DNA of 64,000 nucleotides from Physcomitrium patens (GCF_000002425.4 NC_037261.1:8298701-8362700), one strand, 5' to 3'; positions 12,236-23,160 are shown, counted from the stretch's first letter. Program-made: numbers and translations. Notes: a model not told the origin generated them from the letters alone.

Positions 12236-12715
12236 AAGGTTTGGTTTAGGATTTGGTTAGGGTTTAGGGTTTGATTAGAGTTTGATTTAGGATTAGGATT
12301 TGATTAGGGTTTGATTAGAGTTTGATTTAGGATTAGGATTTGATTAGGATTTGATTAGGATTTGATTTAGAGTCAGGATTTGGTTAGGATTTGAATTAGG
12401 GTTAAGATTTGGTTAGGATTTGATTTAAGATTAGGATTTGGTTTAAGATTTAAGATTTGCTTAGGGCTTGATTTAGAATTAAGGTTTGATTTAGGATTTA
12501 GAATTTGATTAGGATTTGATTTAGAGTTAGGATTTAATTAGGATTTAGTTAGGATTCGGTTAAGATTTAGGATTTGATTTAGGGTTGATTAAGATTTGAT
12601 TTAGGATTTAGGATTTGATTTAAGGTTGGTTAAGATTTGATTTAGGATTTAAGATTTGGTTAGGGTTTGATTTAGGGTTTAGAATTTTATTTGAGTTTGT
12701 TTAGGATTTAAGATT
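12236..12715 (+). repeat. Degenerate telomere-like minisatellite (TTTAGGG-related)
   Basis: About 480 bp are made almost entirely of units such as GGTTTAGGATTTGATTAGG, GGATTTGATTTAGGGTT and GATTAGGATTTG. The exact plant telomere unit TTTAGGG occurs several times (for example near 12262), but most units are GATTTAGGA or GATTAGG variants. The strand shown is the G-rich telomere strand. There is no perfect array. It could be an eroded interstitial telomeric repeat or an independent minisatellite. Confidence 0.8.
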
Positions 12716-15017
12716 TAAATAGTTTTTTGCCTAAAGATTGAATGAAGTCCAATAGGATTTTAACTAGGATTAAATTAAGATTGAATTGAGATGTATTTGA
12801 GATATATTTGTGATCATTCTAATATTGCTTTAAGATTTCTTATTATTTCTTTGTAATTCCTTTGAGATTTATTTGAATTTGATTAAAGCTTACTTAGCAT
12901 TGTTATGGTCTAATTAGAGTTTAGTTAGTATTCTATCAAAATTAGGATTTTGTTGTTGCAATTTCCATTCTACCTTCTACAACTAGGTGCTCGGAGCATT
13001 CTCAAGCAAGACTTCTCGTATTATAACAATGTCTAGTCTTTTCTTGTTCAATAAGAGGTTCAAAACATATTATGTCAATTTATATGTCTTTTACTTCCAA
13101 ATGTATCTATTCATAATACATTGGTTCTACCATTAAATAGTAAAAATATTGAGTCTTACTTATATTGCATAAGTAATTTTTAATGAAAATCAAAAAAACT
13201 AATTTTCACACTTTATAGCAAAGTCAATTGCTTGAATCAATGTTTGAGGATTAAACAAGTTTGGTATCAATTTCTTTATCTCATATTATAATTTGTAGAA
13301 AAATTGGCTAATAAGTGCAGCATCCTCCTACTTGATATCAATTGCAAGTTTTTAAAATTATGAAACAAATAATGTTACTAAATGATTGCATTAATATAAA
13401 ATATAAATTTTATTGGTTGTACTAAAAATTGCATCATGTTCCATATATATGAATTGAAACTATGCCAAAAAAATCTTTAAAATTATCTAATATTAAATCA
13501 CATCATTTAAAAAAAATAAAAATCAAGATAAAATAAAACTTGAAATTAGTATTTGAATAAACTTGACTTATGATTTTGGAATTGAATAGCTTTGATATCA
13601 AAATTTAATCTTAAGTTACATTTGATTAGTAAATCTTCAAAATTTTAATCTTAAACCATTAAATTTTTTATGTAAGACAACTCTTGGTTTCATAATTCTT
13701 GAACAATATTCCATAGTGGGGGTAGAGAGAATTTTCCTTAAGAAAATGTTGGACTTCTAGCTATCACTAATTATTCAATCAAGCTTCAAAATAAGAGAAT
13801 CCCTAAGTTTATATGTAAATTTTTTCTTTTTGATCAATTACACCACATATATAAGCCTTAAGTAACAAATGACACCCAAAATATGATAAAATCCTCTAAA
13901 ACTTTGTATATCCTTATGTCGAAATTTTTTCAAACTTCATTGTATCATATCTTGTAACTCGACTGTCTAAAAAAATTCAAATTTTATATGAGGTATTGAT
14001 GTATTCTTATTAACTTTTATAATAAATTTCAAACACAAATTTATTGTGGATCTTGAGATATCTTAAAAATCCTAATAATCAATTTAAACCCTTGTTTTTA
14101 TACACCCATGTGCAATTTTCTTCATATCTCACAAAATATAAGTTTAAATGCCACAAAATTTATATGTATAGTTTTTAACACAAAATGATACATTCTCCAA
14201 AAAGTTTGAGTCAAAAATTTGTCAAAAAATGGAAGTTATGGCTCCAAACATTCTTATAAATAAAACCGCTTACTTACTACCTTTGATTTAGAAGTGTCGC
14301 CTTCAACTCCCTATAACTCCTTCATATAAACTCCAAAAGTAACAATTCCTTTATAAAAGATGTCGGTCTTGAAATTACCATTTTAGCCACATCTTTTGAT
14401 CTTCAAAAGCTACTATATAACTCCTTGAACCCTCAAAAGAGTAACAATATGTCTTAAATTAACACCTTAACTTCAAACATCTCTATCTTCTTTGCTCTAA
14501 TTCCAAATCATCTAATTTTTATATACAAATTGTAGTTCAAATCCTAAAATTTATAACCTTAGCTTCTAATTCCCAAATGCTCTCTTTGAAGTTGCTAAAA
14601 GTTCGTGGGCAACCTCTTCAAAGCCCATTGAGCATGGTATTCGACAAATAGGAATGAAGTTTTTCATTCCTTGCCTTTATCTGACTATGCCTTACTTTCA
14701 TCACTTTCAATTAGCCTCTTATTAGTTTAGATTTTTATCTTTAGGCTTCCAAATTTTTTCAAGGCTTCATACTAAATATTTAGGTCCTATATTTTTTTTA
14801 ATGCCAAAATCAAAGCAAGTAAAAAAAAAAATAAAGTAAAGTTTCTTATACCAACTCTTTTAAATTTAATCCACTAACCACTCTAACTTACATCTAGATT
14901 TATTAATATATAATATATTTTAATTAATTTTTACATACTATAAACATTTACAATATGATACCACTATATAAGAAATGATATGATATAGTGTAGATATTGA
15001 AGGATGTCTAATTACTT
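12716..15017. other. AT-rich spacer, nothing recognised
   Basis: About 2.3 kb of AT-rich DNA with frequent stops on both strands. I see no gene, LTR or RNA structure. The stretch around 14100-14640 reads like transposon untranslated sequence, but no second copy was found in the window to confirm this. Confidence 0.4.
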
Positions 15018-15022
15018 ATATA
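15018..15022. repeat. Target-site duplication ATATA, left
   Basis: ATATA immediately before the 5' LTR (15023) equals ATATA immediately after the 3' LTR (21395-21399). Five bases is the normal duplication length for Ty3/gypsy. The motif is low complexity, so it supports the boundaries only moderately. Confidence 0.75.
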
Positions 15023-15574
15023 TGTTACGGCCATAATCATGTAAGCTAATAATTACATATAGAAATAGGTAGAAGTAAGTAAAAGTAGATAAAAGTAAGT
15101 TAATTCTATAATATTTAATATAGAAGCTTCCTAAAAACTTCCTAGACGCTGCTTTGACTTCATAGGTGTCTTTAATTGACTTTTTGGATTAGAAACGTGG
15201 TCAACAAGTTGGCCATGTGCCACACATGTTGTTAGCTTGAAGATCAAGCTAACTATGTGGCCCACACGTAGAAAAACTTGCCTTGTAAGTCAAAGCATGT
15301 GTCCTACAAAGTCAACACATATTGGAGGTCCTATAGAACGTCGCCACGTAGCCCCTAGTTAGATAGTATATATAGAGACAAGAGTGAAGGCTTCTTCACT
15401 CTTGTCAACTTCTTTCTTGCTTCTAGTCCAGGTTCAAGAGTCTTTAGTTTCTTGTCTTGTGGCAATAGCCATTCCAGTTTCCTTTTAATATACCTACTTG
15501 TTTACATTTTGACTTATTATATCGAGATAGCCTTTTTGTGTATATTTTCCCTCATCGAGTCTTTGTCCTTGACA
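15023..15574 (+). repeat. 5' LTR, 552 bp
   Basis: Begins TGTTACGGCC and ends TTGACA. Compared with the 3' LTR it differs at 7 positions: two in the first ten bases and five further in, all transitions. 'agatagtatatatagagac' near 15361 is a likely TATA region for element transcription. Confidence 0.95.
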
Positions 15575-15595
15575 GATTGACAAGAGTACACTTAC

Positions 15596-15606
15596 AATAT
15601 CAGAGC
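15596..15606 (+). promoter_or_regulatory. Possible primer-binding site (tRNA-iMet-like), displaced
   Basis: AATATCAGAGC resembles the tRNA-iMet site TGGTATCAGAGC in its last nine bases. It begins about 21 bases after the LTR end defined by the target duplication, whereas such sites normally start within a few bases. Either the first bases have mutated and the spacing is unusual, or another primer is used. Confidence 0.4.
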
Positions 15607-15782
15607 TTTGTTTTTCTTGAGTAAGAGTGGATTACCCCTTTCTCTTGACAAGACATAAGCGTATTAGAAGTTTGCGGATTACCCACTTCTAAACTGATAT
15701 TGTTCTTAGTATCTTCTTTGTTATCAAATCTTTCTTTTCTTTTGTCTTGAGCAGTATCAAACAAATTTTTCTTAGTGTCATT

Positions 15783-16790
15783 ATGGCAGAGCTTGTTGAA
15801 ATGAAGAGTGCAATGGCACAAATGCAAGAACAAATGAGGGAGTTAATGCTTGCGATGCATCAACTCAATTCACCAACACATGAAAGAACAAGAATAGCAG
15901 AAAGTGGGGATATAGAGATGATCGGAGCTGCTTCAACATCTACAACAAATCACGTTCCTTCTCCAATTGTACAACACCCTGTAAGCACTAGAGAACCAAG
16001 AATTGCCTTACCCGAGAAATTTGATGGTACAAGATCTAAGTTTCGAGGGTTCATCAATCAAGTACAATTGGCAATTGAACTTCAACCGCAAAGCTATCCA
16101 ACTCCAGGATCACAAGTCAGTTTTATTGGCACTCTACTTTCTGGTTTTGCATTATCGTGGTTTTCGTCTTTTCTTGAACAACGAAATCCAATATTGGACA
16201 ATTTGGAAGCTTTTTTGGTGGAGTTTCGATCTATGTATGGTGAACACGATGCAACTCGTGTTACAAAAAATAAGATCCGAATTCTGCGATAAGAAAATCG
16301 CTCAGTAACAGTGTATGCTTCACAATTTCGACAACTTGTAATTGACATCAAGTAGGATGATGCTGCACTCATCAGTCAATTTCTTTATGGATTGCAATAC
16401 GAAGTAAAGAAATTGATGCTCAACTTACCTGATCCTCAAACTTTGAGTCAAGCAATCGATTTTGCGGTAAAATATGATAATCGACTTTTCGAATTTTGAT
16501 CTGAGAATCATTCACAGGAACCTCAACGTTATTACTCAATGGCAACATCAACATCTTTGCCGAACATACATTCGGAAGTAGAAGACATGCAAATTGACGT
16601 GGTACGTTTTAAACCCCTAACTGAGCAAGAAAAGATTCGTCGTCGTCGTCAAGAAGGATTATGTTTATATTGCGGAGAACCTAAGCACACTGCTCAACAT
16701 TGTCCAAAGAAGCGACGCAACTATAAAATGAGGGGTACGACGGTCAAAAAAAACAACATGTCGAAAAACGGATTCGTCCAGCTACAATAG
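15783..16790 (+). pseudogene. gag (capsid and zinc knuckle), three premature stops
   Basis: The frame starts at ATG 15783 (MAELVEMKSAMAQMQ), with a predicted coiled coil in the first 30 residues. It continues through a retrotransposon gag/capsid region around residues 70-200 and ends with a zinc knuckle CLYCGEPKHTAQHC (CX2CX4HX4C, about 16663-16704). Premature stops lie at 16290 (TAA), 16353 (TAG) and 16497 (TGA); each is one transition from a sense codon (CAA, TGG, CGA). The normal stop is TAG at 16788-16790. Gag would package element RNA into cytoplasmic particles. The intact copies needed for movement must lie elsewhere. Confidence 0.88.
16748..16754 (+). promoter_or_regulatory. Putative -1 ribosomal frameshift site A_AAA_AAC at the gag/pol junction
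   Basis: In the gag frame the codons are GTC AAA AAA AAC, so the heptamer A AAA AAC has the canonical X XXY YYZ phase for -1 slippage. A -1 shift enters exactly the pol frame, which is open from 16685 onwards past this point. Copy B keeps the same offset between zinc knuckle and protease (differing only by multiples of three), although its heptamer has decayed. A stimulatory RNA structure downstream was not established. The alternative is a one-base loss in the run of eight A residues. Confidence 0.5.
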
Positions 16791-19700
16791 GGACCATGCA
16801 GCTGGAACCTTGTACAATTCCTAATGAAGGTCCTATCCTCTCCTCAGAACCCTCTCCTTGTTTTATAATAGACTTATATTTAGGACCTAAGAATTACAAA
16901 GCCTCTGCTTTATTAGATTCAGGAGCCTCAGCATGTTTTTTAGATGAACAATTTGTTAAAAGTCGTAAAATACCTTTTGTACAGAAACCTAAACCAGTAC
17001 ATGTAGAAGTCATAGATGATCGTCGCTTGTCTTCTGGAGATGTCACTCATGAAACTCATCCTATACAAGTAACAATAGACGGTCATGATAGCTACATAGC
17101 TTTTAACATAATTAAATCCCCGTCCAATCCAGTTATTTTAGGTTTATCCTGGCTAGAAAAATATAACCCTCGAATAGATTGGAATTCGCGTAAACTTAAC
17201 TTTTCTCAAAGCATTATTAATAGTTCTACTAACCAAGTAAAAAATTATAAGTCTAGTATAGTAAAACCCGTACTGATAGGTGCAAAAGCATTTATACAAG
17301 CAGCAAAAGAAGGATCAACTTTTGCTATTTATGCTGCACCTATTTCTGAAAACGTAAAGACTTCAAGTGGCATTCCAAGTCAATATCAGGAGTATCAAGA
17401 CGTTTTTGAGAAAAAGAATGCAGATATTCTTCCTAAGCATCGTCCATATGATTGTTCAATCGACCTCAAGGAAGGAACTCAGCCACCATTTGGACCAATT
17501 TACAGTTTATCGCAAGATGAGATGGCTGAACTCAAGACATATATTGACGAGAATTTAGCGAAGAATTTCATACGCCATTCAAAATCTCCAGCAGGAGCTC
17601 TAATTCTATTCGTAAAGAAAAAAGATGGATCTTTACGAATGTGTGTTGATTATCGAGGACTCAACAAGATCACAATCAAGAACAGGTATCCATTACCTTT
17701 GATATCATGACTCCTTGACCAGTTGAATCAAGCTAAGATCTATACAAAAATAGATCTAAGAGAAGCATATAATCTAGTACGGATCAAAGAAGGAGATGAA
17801 TGGAAGACTACGTTTCGAACTAGGTATGGACATTTTGAATATAATGTCATGCCCTTTGAACTCTTGAATGCACCAGCTGCTTTTCAACATCTCATGAATG
17901 ATGTATTTCGTGAATTCTTAGATAATTTTGTCATCTGCTATCTAGACGATATCCTGATCTATTCTAAGAACGTCGAAGATCATAAAATACATGTTTGTCA
18001 AGTATTACAAAAACTTAGAGATGCAGGATTGTACGCCAAGATAGAAAAGTGTGTATTTCACACTACTCAAGTTGACTTTTTAGGATACATCATTTCAAAT
18101 GATGGTCTCATGATGGATTCTAAGAAAGTCCAAACAATCATGGATTAGAAGATTCCAAGGACAGTAAGAGATGTCCAATGTTTCTTGGGATTTGCCAATT
18201 ACTATCGGATCTTCATCAAAGATTTCTCACGAGTTGCAGCTCCACTTACACGCTTGACTAGTAAAGATAAATTTCAATGGAATCAAGAAGCGGAAGCAGC
18301 ATTTGAAGCCTTGAAGACATCGTTTGTCTCTGCACCAGTCTTATATCGTGTTGACTTTTCCAAGGCATTTTTTATGAAAACAGATGCATCAGATTTTGCC
18401 TTGGGTGCAGTTTTATCACAAATGGGAACAGATGACAAACTTCATCCGATAGCTTTTCATTCAAGAAAATTCTCAGTAGTCGAGATCAATTATGAGATCC
18501 ACGATAAAGAACTTCTTGCGATCATGGATTCCTTTCAAGAATGGCATCATTATCTAGAAGGCGCTTTTAGTCCAGTCACTGTGTATACAGATCACAAGAA
18601 CCTTGAGTATTTCATGTCAACACGCGTGTTGAATCGTCGTCAAGCTCGTTGGAGTATGTCTTTGTCAAGATTCGAGTTCATTATCACTTATCGGCCAGGA
18701 AAACAACAAGGTTTGTCCGATGCCCTATCTAGACGTTCTTATTTTGCACCAAAAGAAGGAGATGCAGCTTTTGAGCAACAAAGAACGGTCCTCTTGAAAC
18801 CGGAGCAATTTCATCTCCGAGCAATGAAATCAACATTGACTGTTGATTCAACTTTTCTCAAGCAAATCTAGTCCAGTATGTCCTCAGACCCTCTTGTTTA
18901 TGATATCGAGAATAATTCTTCCAAGTCTCATGATCCTTCTAAGTTCGAGTTTAAAAATAATCTATTATATTTTAAAGGACGCCTATATGTTCTAGAAGGA
19001 GAAGCACGTTTACGTGTTCTTCAAGCACGTCATGACTTTCCAGCAGTAGGGTACTTTGGATATAATAAGACTTTGGAACTCATATCAAGAGATTTTTGGT
19101 GGCCACAAATGTGGAAGTCAGTCAAAGACTTTGTACAATCATGTGATATTTGTTCAAGATCAAAAATTCCTCGTCATCGACCTTACGGACTTCTTCAGCC
19201 ATTACCTATACCAGAACAACCATGGTCTTCTGTTTCTATGGATTTCATCACAGATCTTCCAAGCTCAAGATCTTATGATTCTATATTTGTGATAGTAGAT
19301 CGTTTCACCAAGATGGCACACTTTGTGCCATGTACAAAATCTATCACAGGTGAAGAAACAGCTAAGCTTTTCATTGATAATATCTATCGCTATCATGGAT
19401 TACCTAAAGATATCATATCGGATAGGGGAACTCAATTTGTGTCAAGATTCTGGAGGACCCTTTTCAAGATTTTAAAAGTGGACAAAAAGCTATCTTCGGC
19501 TTTCCATCCTCAAACTGATGGACAAACAGAGCGCGTAAACCAAGTCTTGGAGCAATATTTAAGGTACACTATCAACTACCAACAAGATGATTGGACAACC
19601 TTTCTGCCATTGGCAGAGTTTGCTTATAATAATACGGTACATTCTTCCACGCAACAAACACCTTTCTTTGCCAATTATGGCTATCATCCACGACTTGATA

Positions 19701-20284
19701 CTTTTGATTTTTCAAAAGTTGATAATCTTGCAGCAGAAGATATGGCAAATCGGTTGTCAGAGTTACATACAATAATGAAGACGCAATTGAACGAAGCTCA
19801 AGAATGACAAAAGATAAACGCAGATCTATATCGTAAGGAGCAACCACAACTCAACGTGGGTGATAAGGTATGGCTACTTCGTCGCAATATCAAGACTACT
19901 CGACCTTGTGACAAGTTGGACTATCGTAGGCTTGGCCCCTTTTCTGTTTCTGAACAGATCAACCCAGTTGCATATCGGTTACATCTACCGGAGTCAATGA
20001 AGATCCATCCTATATTCCACGTGTCTCTTCTTGAACCATATAAGACAGTGGATATACAAGGAAGAAGACAAATGCCACCGCCTCCTATAGAAGTAGATAA
20101 TAATGAAGAATTTGAGGTGGAAGAGATATTAGACTCAAGGCGGCGCCGAAATAAGCTGGAATATCTTGTTCATTGGCGCGGATATGATATTAGTGAACGC
20201 ACATGGGAGCCATCCAGGAATCTAGCAAATGCATCAGCTAAAGTCAAAGTTTTTCATCAACGACATCTATCAAAACCAAGATGA
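16754..20284 (+). pseudogene. pol: protease, RT, RNase H, integrase, chromodomain; four premature stops
   Basis: Domains in order: aspartic protease [10 protein letters not shown] (about 16911); RT with [19 protein letters not shown] and YLDDILIYS (17939-17965); RNase H with KTDASDFALGAVLSQ (about 18378); integrase with an HHCC zinc region (about 19030-19160), the catalytic triad SMDFITDLPSS, ISDRGTQFVSRFW and E of TDGQTERVNQ; and a C-terminal chromodomain EYLVHWRGYDISERTWEP (about 20155-20215). In-frame stops are at 17708 (TGA), 18146 (TAG), 18869 (TAG) and 19805 (TGA), each one transition from CGA, TGG, CAG and CGA. Copy A has CAA at the last site, consistent with an ancestral CGA. The chromodomain normally steers insertion to heterochromatin. 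Confidence 0.93.
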
Positions 20285-20378
20285 AAATCTCTCTTATAAA
20301 AGAGACAAGATTGAGGCAAGATAACATTCAATTTTCTATCCTTGTTTGTAACTTCTTTGCATTTGTGACACTAATTAG

Positions 20379-20801
20379 ATGGAGAGCCAACAACCAGCGG
20401 ATTCAACTCAAGAACCTTCGTTTGCTGACCTGCCGGACGAGACATTACGATTGTCACAACCTTCAAGACGACGCAATCGAGATGAAGATCTTCAAGAACG
20501 ACATGTTCTTCCTCGAATAGATCGTGAGATACAACGCGTTTGGTATCATGATTTGGGAAGGGACTCCTGATGTTTGGTGATTTTGCTAGAAGTAGGAACA
20601 ACTCCTGATGGTGTTCCAAATATTCTATTCGAAGGAAGTTAGGAAGGCCTCAACAATGATCAAATAACTGGGTGGTCTTTCCGCCCTGGTATGGGACAGT
20701 ACCGATGGTTGAGAGGCCCTATCAATCATCTTCAAAGAGAACAGAGATCAGAGTATATAGCGAATATAATTCGTCGCATCATAGATTTCCTCAACATATG
20801 A
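20379..20801 (+). pseudogene. Third ORF of the gypsy element, 140 codons, two internal stops, unknown function
   Basis: This ORF lies between the pol stop (20284) and the 3' LTR (20843), in a different frame from pol. It starts at ATG 20379 (MESQQPADST) and would end at TGA 20799-20801. Internal stops are TGA 20568 (CAA in copy A, so probably CGA originally) and TAG 20640 (TAT in copies A and B). The first half is polar and rich in Arg, Asp and Glu; the second half has a Trp/Gly/Pro cluster (GWSFRPGMGQYRWLRGPI). The frame aligns gap-free over its length with copy A, with synonymous third-base changes, and is recognisable in copy B. Ty3/gypsy elements can carry extra ORFs here (env-like in Athila), but no membrane segment is seen. 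I do not recognise the family. Confidence 0.65.
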
Positions 20802-20828
20802 TGACCGCTCCTCGTGGAACTCGTCTCT

Positions 20829-20840
20829 AGAAGGAGGGGT
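20829..20840 (+). promoter_or_regulatory. Polypurine tract
   Basis: AGAAGGAGGGGT sits just before the 3' LTR (20843), the place where plus-strand DNA synthesis is primed in LTR retrotransposons. Copy A has the decayed counterpart AAAAAGGGAGAT. Confidence 0.8.
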
Positions 20841-20842
20841 AA

Positions 20843-21394
20843 TGTCATGGCCATAATCATGTAAGCTAATAATTACATATAGAAATAGGTAGAAGTAAGT
20901 AAAAGTAGATAAAAGTAAGTTAATTCTATAATATTTAATATAGAAGCTTCCTAAAAACTTCCTAGACGCTGCTTTGACTTCATAGGTGTCTTTAATTGAC
21001 TTTTTGGATTAGAAACATGGTCAACAAGTTGGCCATGTGCCACACATGTTGTTAGCTTGAAGATCAAGCTAACTATGTGGCCCACACGTAGAAAAACTTG
21101 CCTTGTAAGTCAAAGCATGTGTCCTACAAAGTCAACACATATTGGAGGTCCTATAGAATGTCGCCACGTAGCCCCTAGTTAGATAGTATATATAGAGACA
21201 AGAGTGAAGGCTTCTTCACTCTTGTCAACTTCTTTCTTGCTTCTAGTCCAAGTTCAAGAGTCTTTAGTTTCTTATCTTGTGGCAATAGCCATTCCAATTT
21301 CCTTTTAATATACCTACTTGTTTACATTTTGACTTATTATATCGAGATAGCCTTTTTGTGTATATTTTCCCTCATCGAGTCTTTGTCCTTGACA
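20843..21394 (+). repeat. 3' LTR, 552 bp
   Basis: Begins TGTCATGGCC and ends TTGACA, followed by the target duplication. At the five interior differences from the 5' LTR it has A or T where the 5' copy has G or C. Confidence 0.95.
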
Positions 21395-21399
21395 ATATA
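21395..21399. repeat. Target-site duplication ATATA, right
   Basis: Matches 15018-15022 and fixes the right edge of the element. Confidence 0.75.
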
Positions 21400-21796
21400 T
21401 GCTTATTTTTAGTTAAGCTTATTGCTCTTTGTGGTGGTAAATTGAATTGATGAATTGCAAGCATTAATACCCTCATTTGCTCTTACATTTGTGCCATTGC
21501 ATTTTTTTATTTTAACAAGTTTTTTCATATTAATTCAATAGAAAAAAATATCTAATATCATTCAAGAGAAATAAAAGAAAAGATTCAAAAATAAAAGAAG
21601 TTCTATGAATAATATCAATTTAGAAGTAAATAATTCACAACTTCTAATATATTTATGTCTTATTAAGAAAAAAAATCCTCTTTTAATTAAAAAAAAGATA
21701 AATTATGATATTATAAATATATTCTTGTTAATTTGTCTATAATAAGAATATAAGGAATCTAAATAAACATGAAAATATGAGTTAGAAAGAGATGAA

Positions 21797-21800
<4 letters not shown>
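21400..21800. other. AT-rich spacer
   Basis: AT-rich DNA between the complete gypsy element and the lone LTR. No gene or named repeat is visible. Confidence 0.4.

Positions 21801-21840
<40 letters not shown>
21801..21840. repeat. (TA)20 microsatellite
   Basis: Twenty uninterrupted TA units. It sits at the inner end of the lone LTR, where the full LTR has 'ttaatatacct', so it may have grown from that site. Confidence 0.95.
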
Positions 21841-21841
<1 letters not shown>

Positions 21842-21844
<3 letters not shown>

Positions 21845-22284
21845 AGAAGAAATTAGAATAGCTATTGCTAAAACCTAAAAAATTAGAGACTCTTAAAACT
21901 AGACTAGAAGGAAAGAATGAATTGAAAAGAGTGAAAAAGGTCTTACTTTTATCTCTATATATACCATCCAATTAGGATTTATATACCAATGTTTTATAAG
22001 ACCTTCAATATGTATTCAACTTACAAAACATGTATCTGACTTCTAAGATAAGTTTCTTATGTGTGTGCTACATGACCAATTTGTATCAAAAGTTGCCAAT
22101 ATGTGTGATATGTGGTCAACTTGTGAGCCAAGTTTTCAACTACCAATCATCCATAGACATATTTAAAATCAAATTTGCATCTATGAAGCTTCTCCACAAG
22201 ATATTATCCCATTCATATACTTTATTTACTTCTACTCAACTCTTCTTATTTAAATAATTTGTAATATGAGTTATGTTTGTGATA
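21842..22284 (-). repeat. Lone decayed gypsy LTR
   Basis: The reverse complement aligns with the 552-bp LTR from its first base (22284) to about base 450, including the 'ggtatatatagagataaaag' region. The final 75-100 bases are replaced by the (TA)20 tract. No element sequence flanks it on the internal side, so it is a solo or truncated LTR. Changes are again mostly towards A and T. Confidence 0.75.
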
Positions 22285-23160
22285 CTTCTTGAGTTCCAAA
22301 AAAACTTGAAAAAAGTGTTGATAAACTTCAAAGCTAGTCTTAAGTAGAATGAGTGAAATTCAATTTTAGAATAACTTATAAAAAAGTGATCACATTTCTA
22401 AATGATGTCTTTGAATAACAAAGAAGTTGCCAAGTAAAATAGTAACATTACCTCAAAGAATGAAGTGTGGAGGTGTTAGCACCATCAAAAGAAGTCAGGT
22501 GTGGAATGATAAAATTCCAAAACAAGATGTCAAACAAATATATATATATATATATATATACATCCATCTTTTTTAGTCAACAACCAATTCCAAGTGTATT
22601 CAAAATCTAATTGATTAGAAGTGACCTTGGTTGGGGGTTTAGAGGAGCAAACACACAGGCTTGCAGCAAACCTTCATTTCTCTTGATTTTCTCCCCACTT
22701 TGCCATTCCATTCATATTGAAACCATCAAGTTGTATTGCACACTGGCAACCACCATTCACATGAGTTTCCTGCCATAATATCAAAACAAAAAAACTCCAC
22801 ATGCCACAGAAATCACAATGATATATTCCACTCCTTAAAAAAATTGACTTTCAGAAAAACACTAATTCACACCATGGACATGAGAATATAGACGGAACCT
22901 CGATCCACACAAATATATGATACACAGAGTGGCATGGTTATACCAATTGGCTTAGCCACGCTATACACGGTGAAAGGAGAGCGACGCGCATTACCGTGCG
23001 CGGTGGAGATGTCCGTTGCTTTGCGACTCAAATCGCGGGATCCCGCAAAGCAGCGCCGGATTTGTGCCCCGGCACCAATCTGATTCCGTCGATGCGTCAC
23101 GACGTTAGTCGAATCCCCACGCTCCAGTGATTCATGAGAATCATTCGCTTCCACTTTGTT
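22285..23160. other. Spacer leading to the glycosyltransferase gene
   Basis: AT-rich with a short (TA)n near 22540-22560. From about 22960 it becomes clearly GC-richer (gacgcgcattaccgtgcgcggtgg and following), suggesting the promoter or first non-coding part of the gene at 23610. No open frame here is convincing. Confidence 0.4.

Larger units (their letters stand above)
15023..21394 (+). mobile_element. Structurally complete Ty3/gypsy chromovirus with extra 3' ORF
   Basis: The 6372-bp element has 552-bp LTRs (15023-15574 and 20843-21394), flanking ATATA duplications, gag, then protease, RT, RNase H, integrase and chromodomain, a polypurine tract and a third ORF before the 3' LTR. The gene order with integrase after RNase H and a C-terminal chromodomain defines a chromovirus. 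The LTRs differ at 7 of 552 positions, all transitions, so the insertion is young. Even so, gag carries three and pol four premature stops, so this copy cannot encode its own proteins. Three older relatives lie in the window. Confidence 0.95.

Noticed and set aside
12236-12715. A CRISPR-like or true telomere array
   Set aside because: There are no unique spacers between constant repeats, and the units are too degenerate for a functional telomere.
20281-20520. 79-codon frame overlapping the third gypsy ORF
   Set aside because: It is in another frame and shows no conserved protein pattern in copy A, whereas the 20379 frame does.
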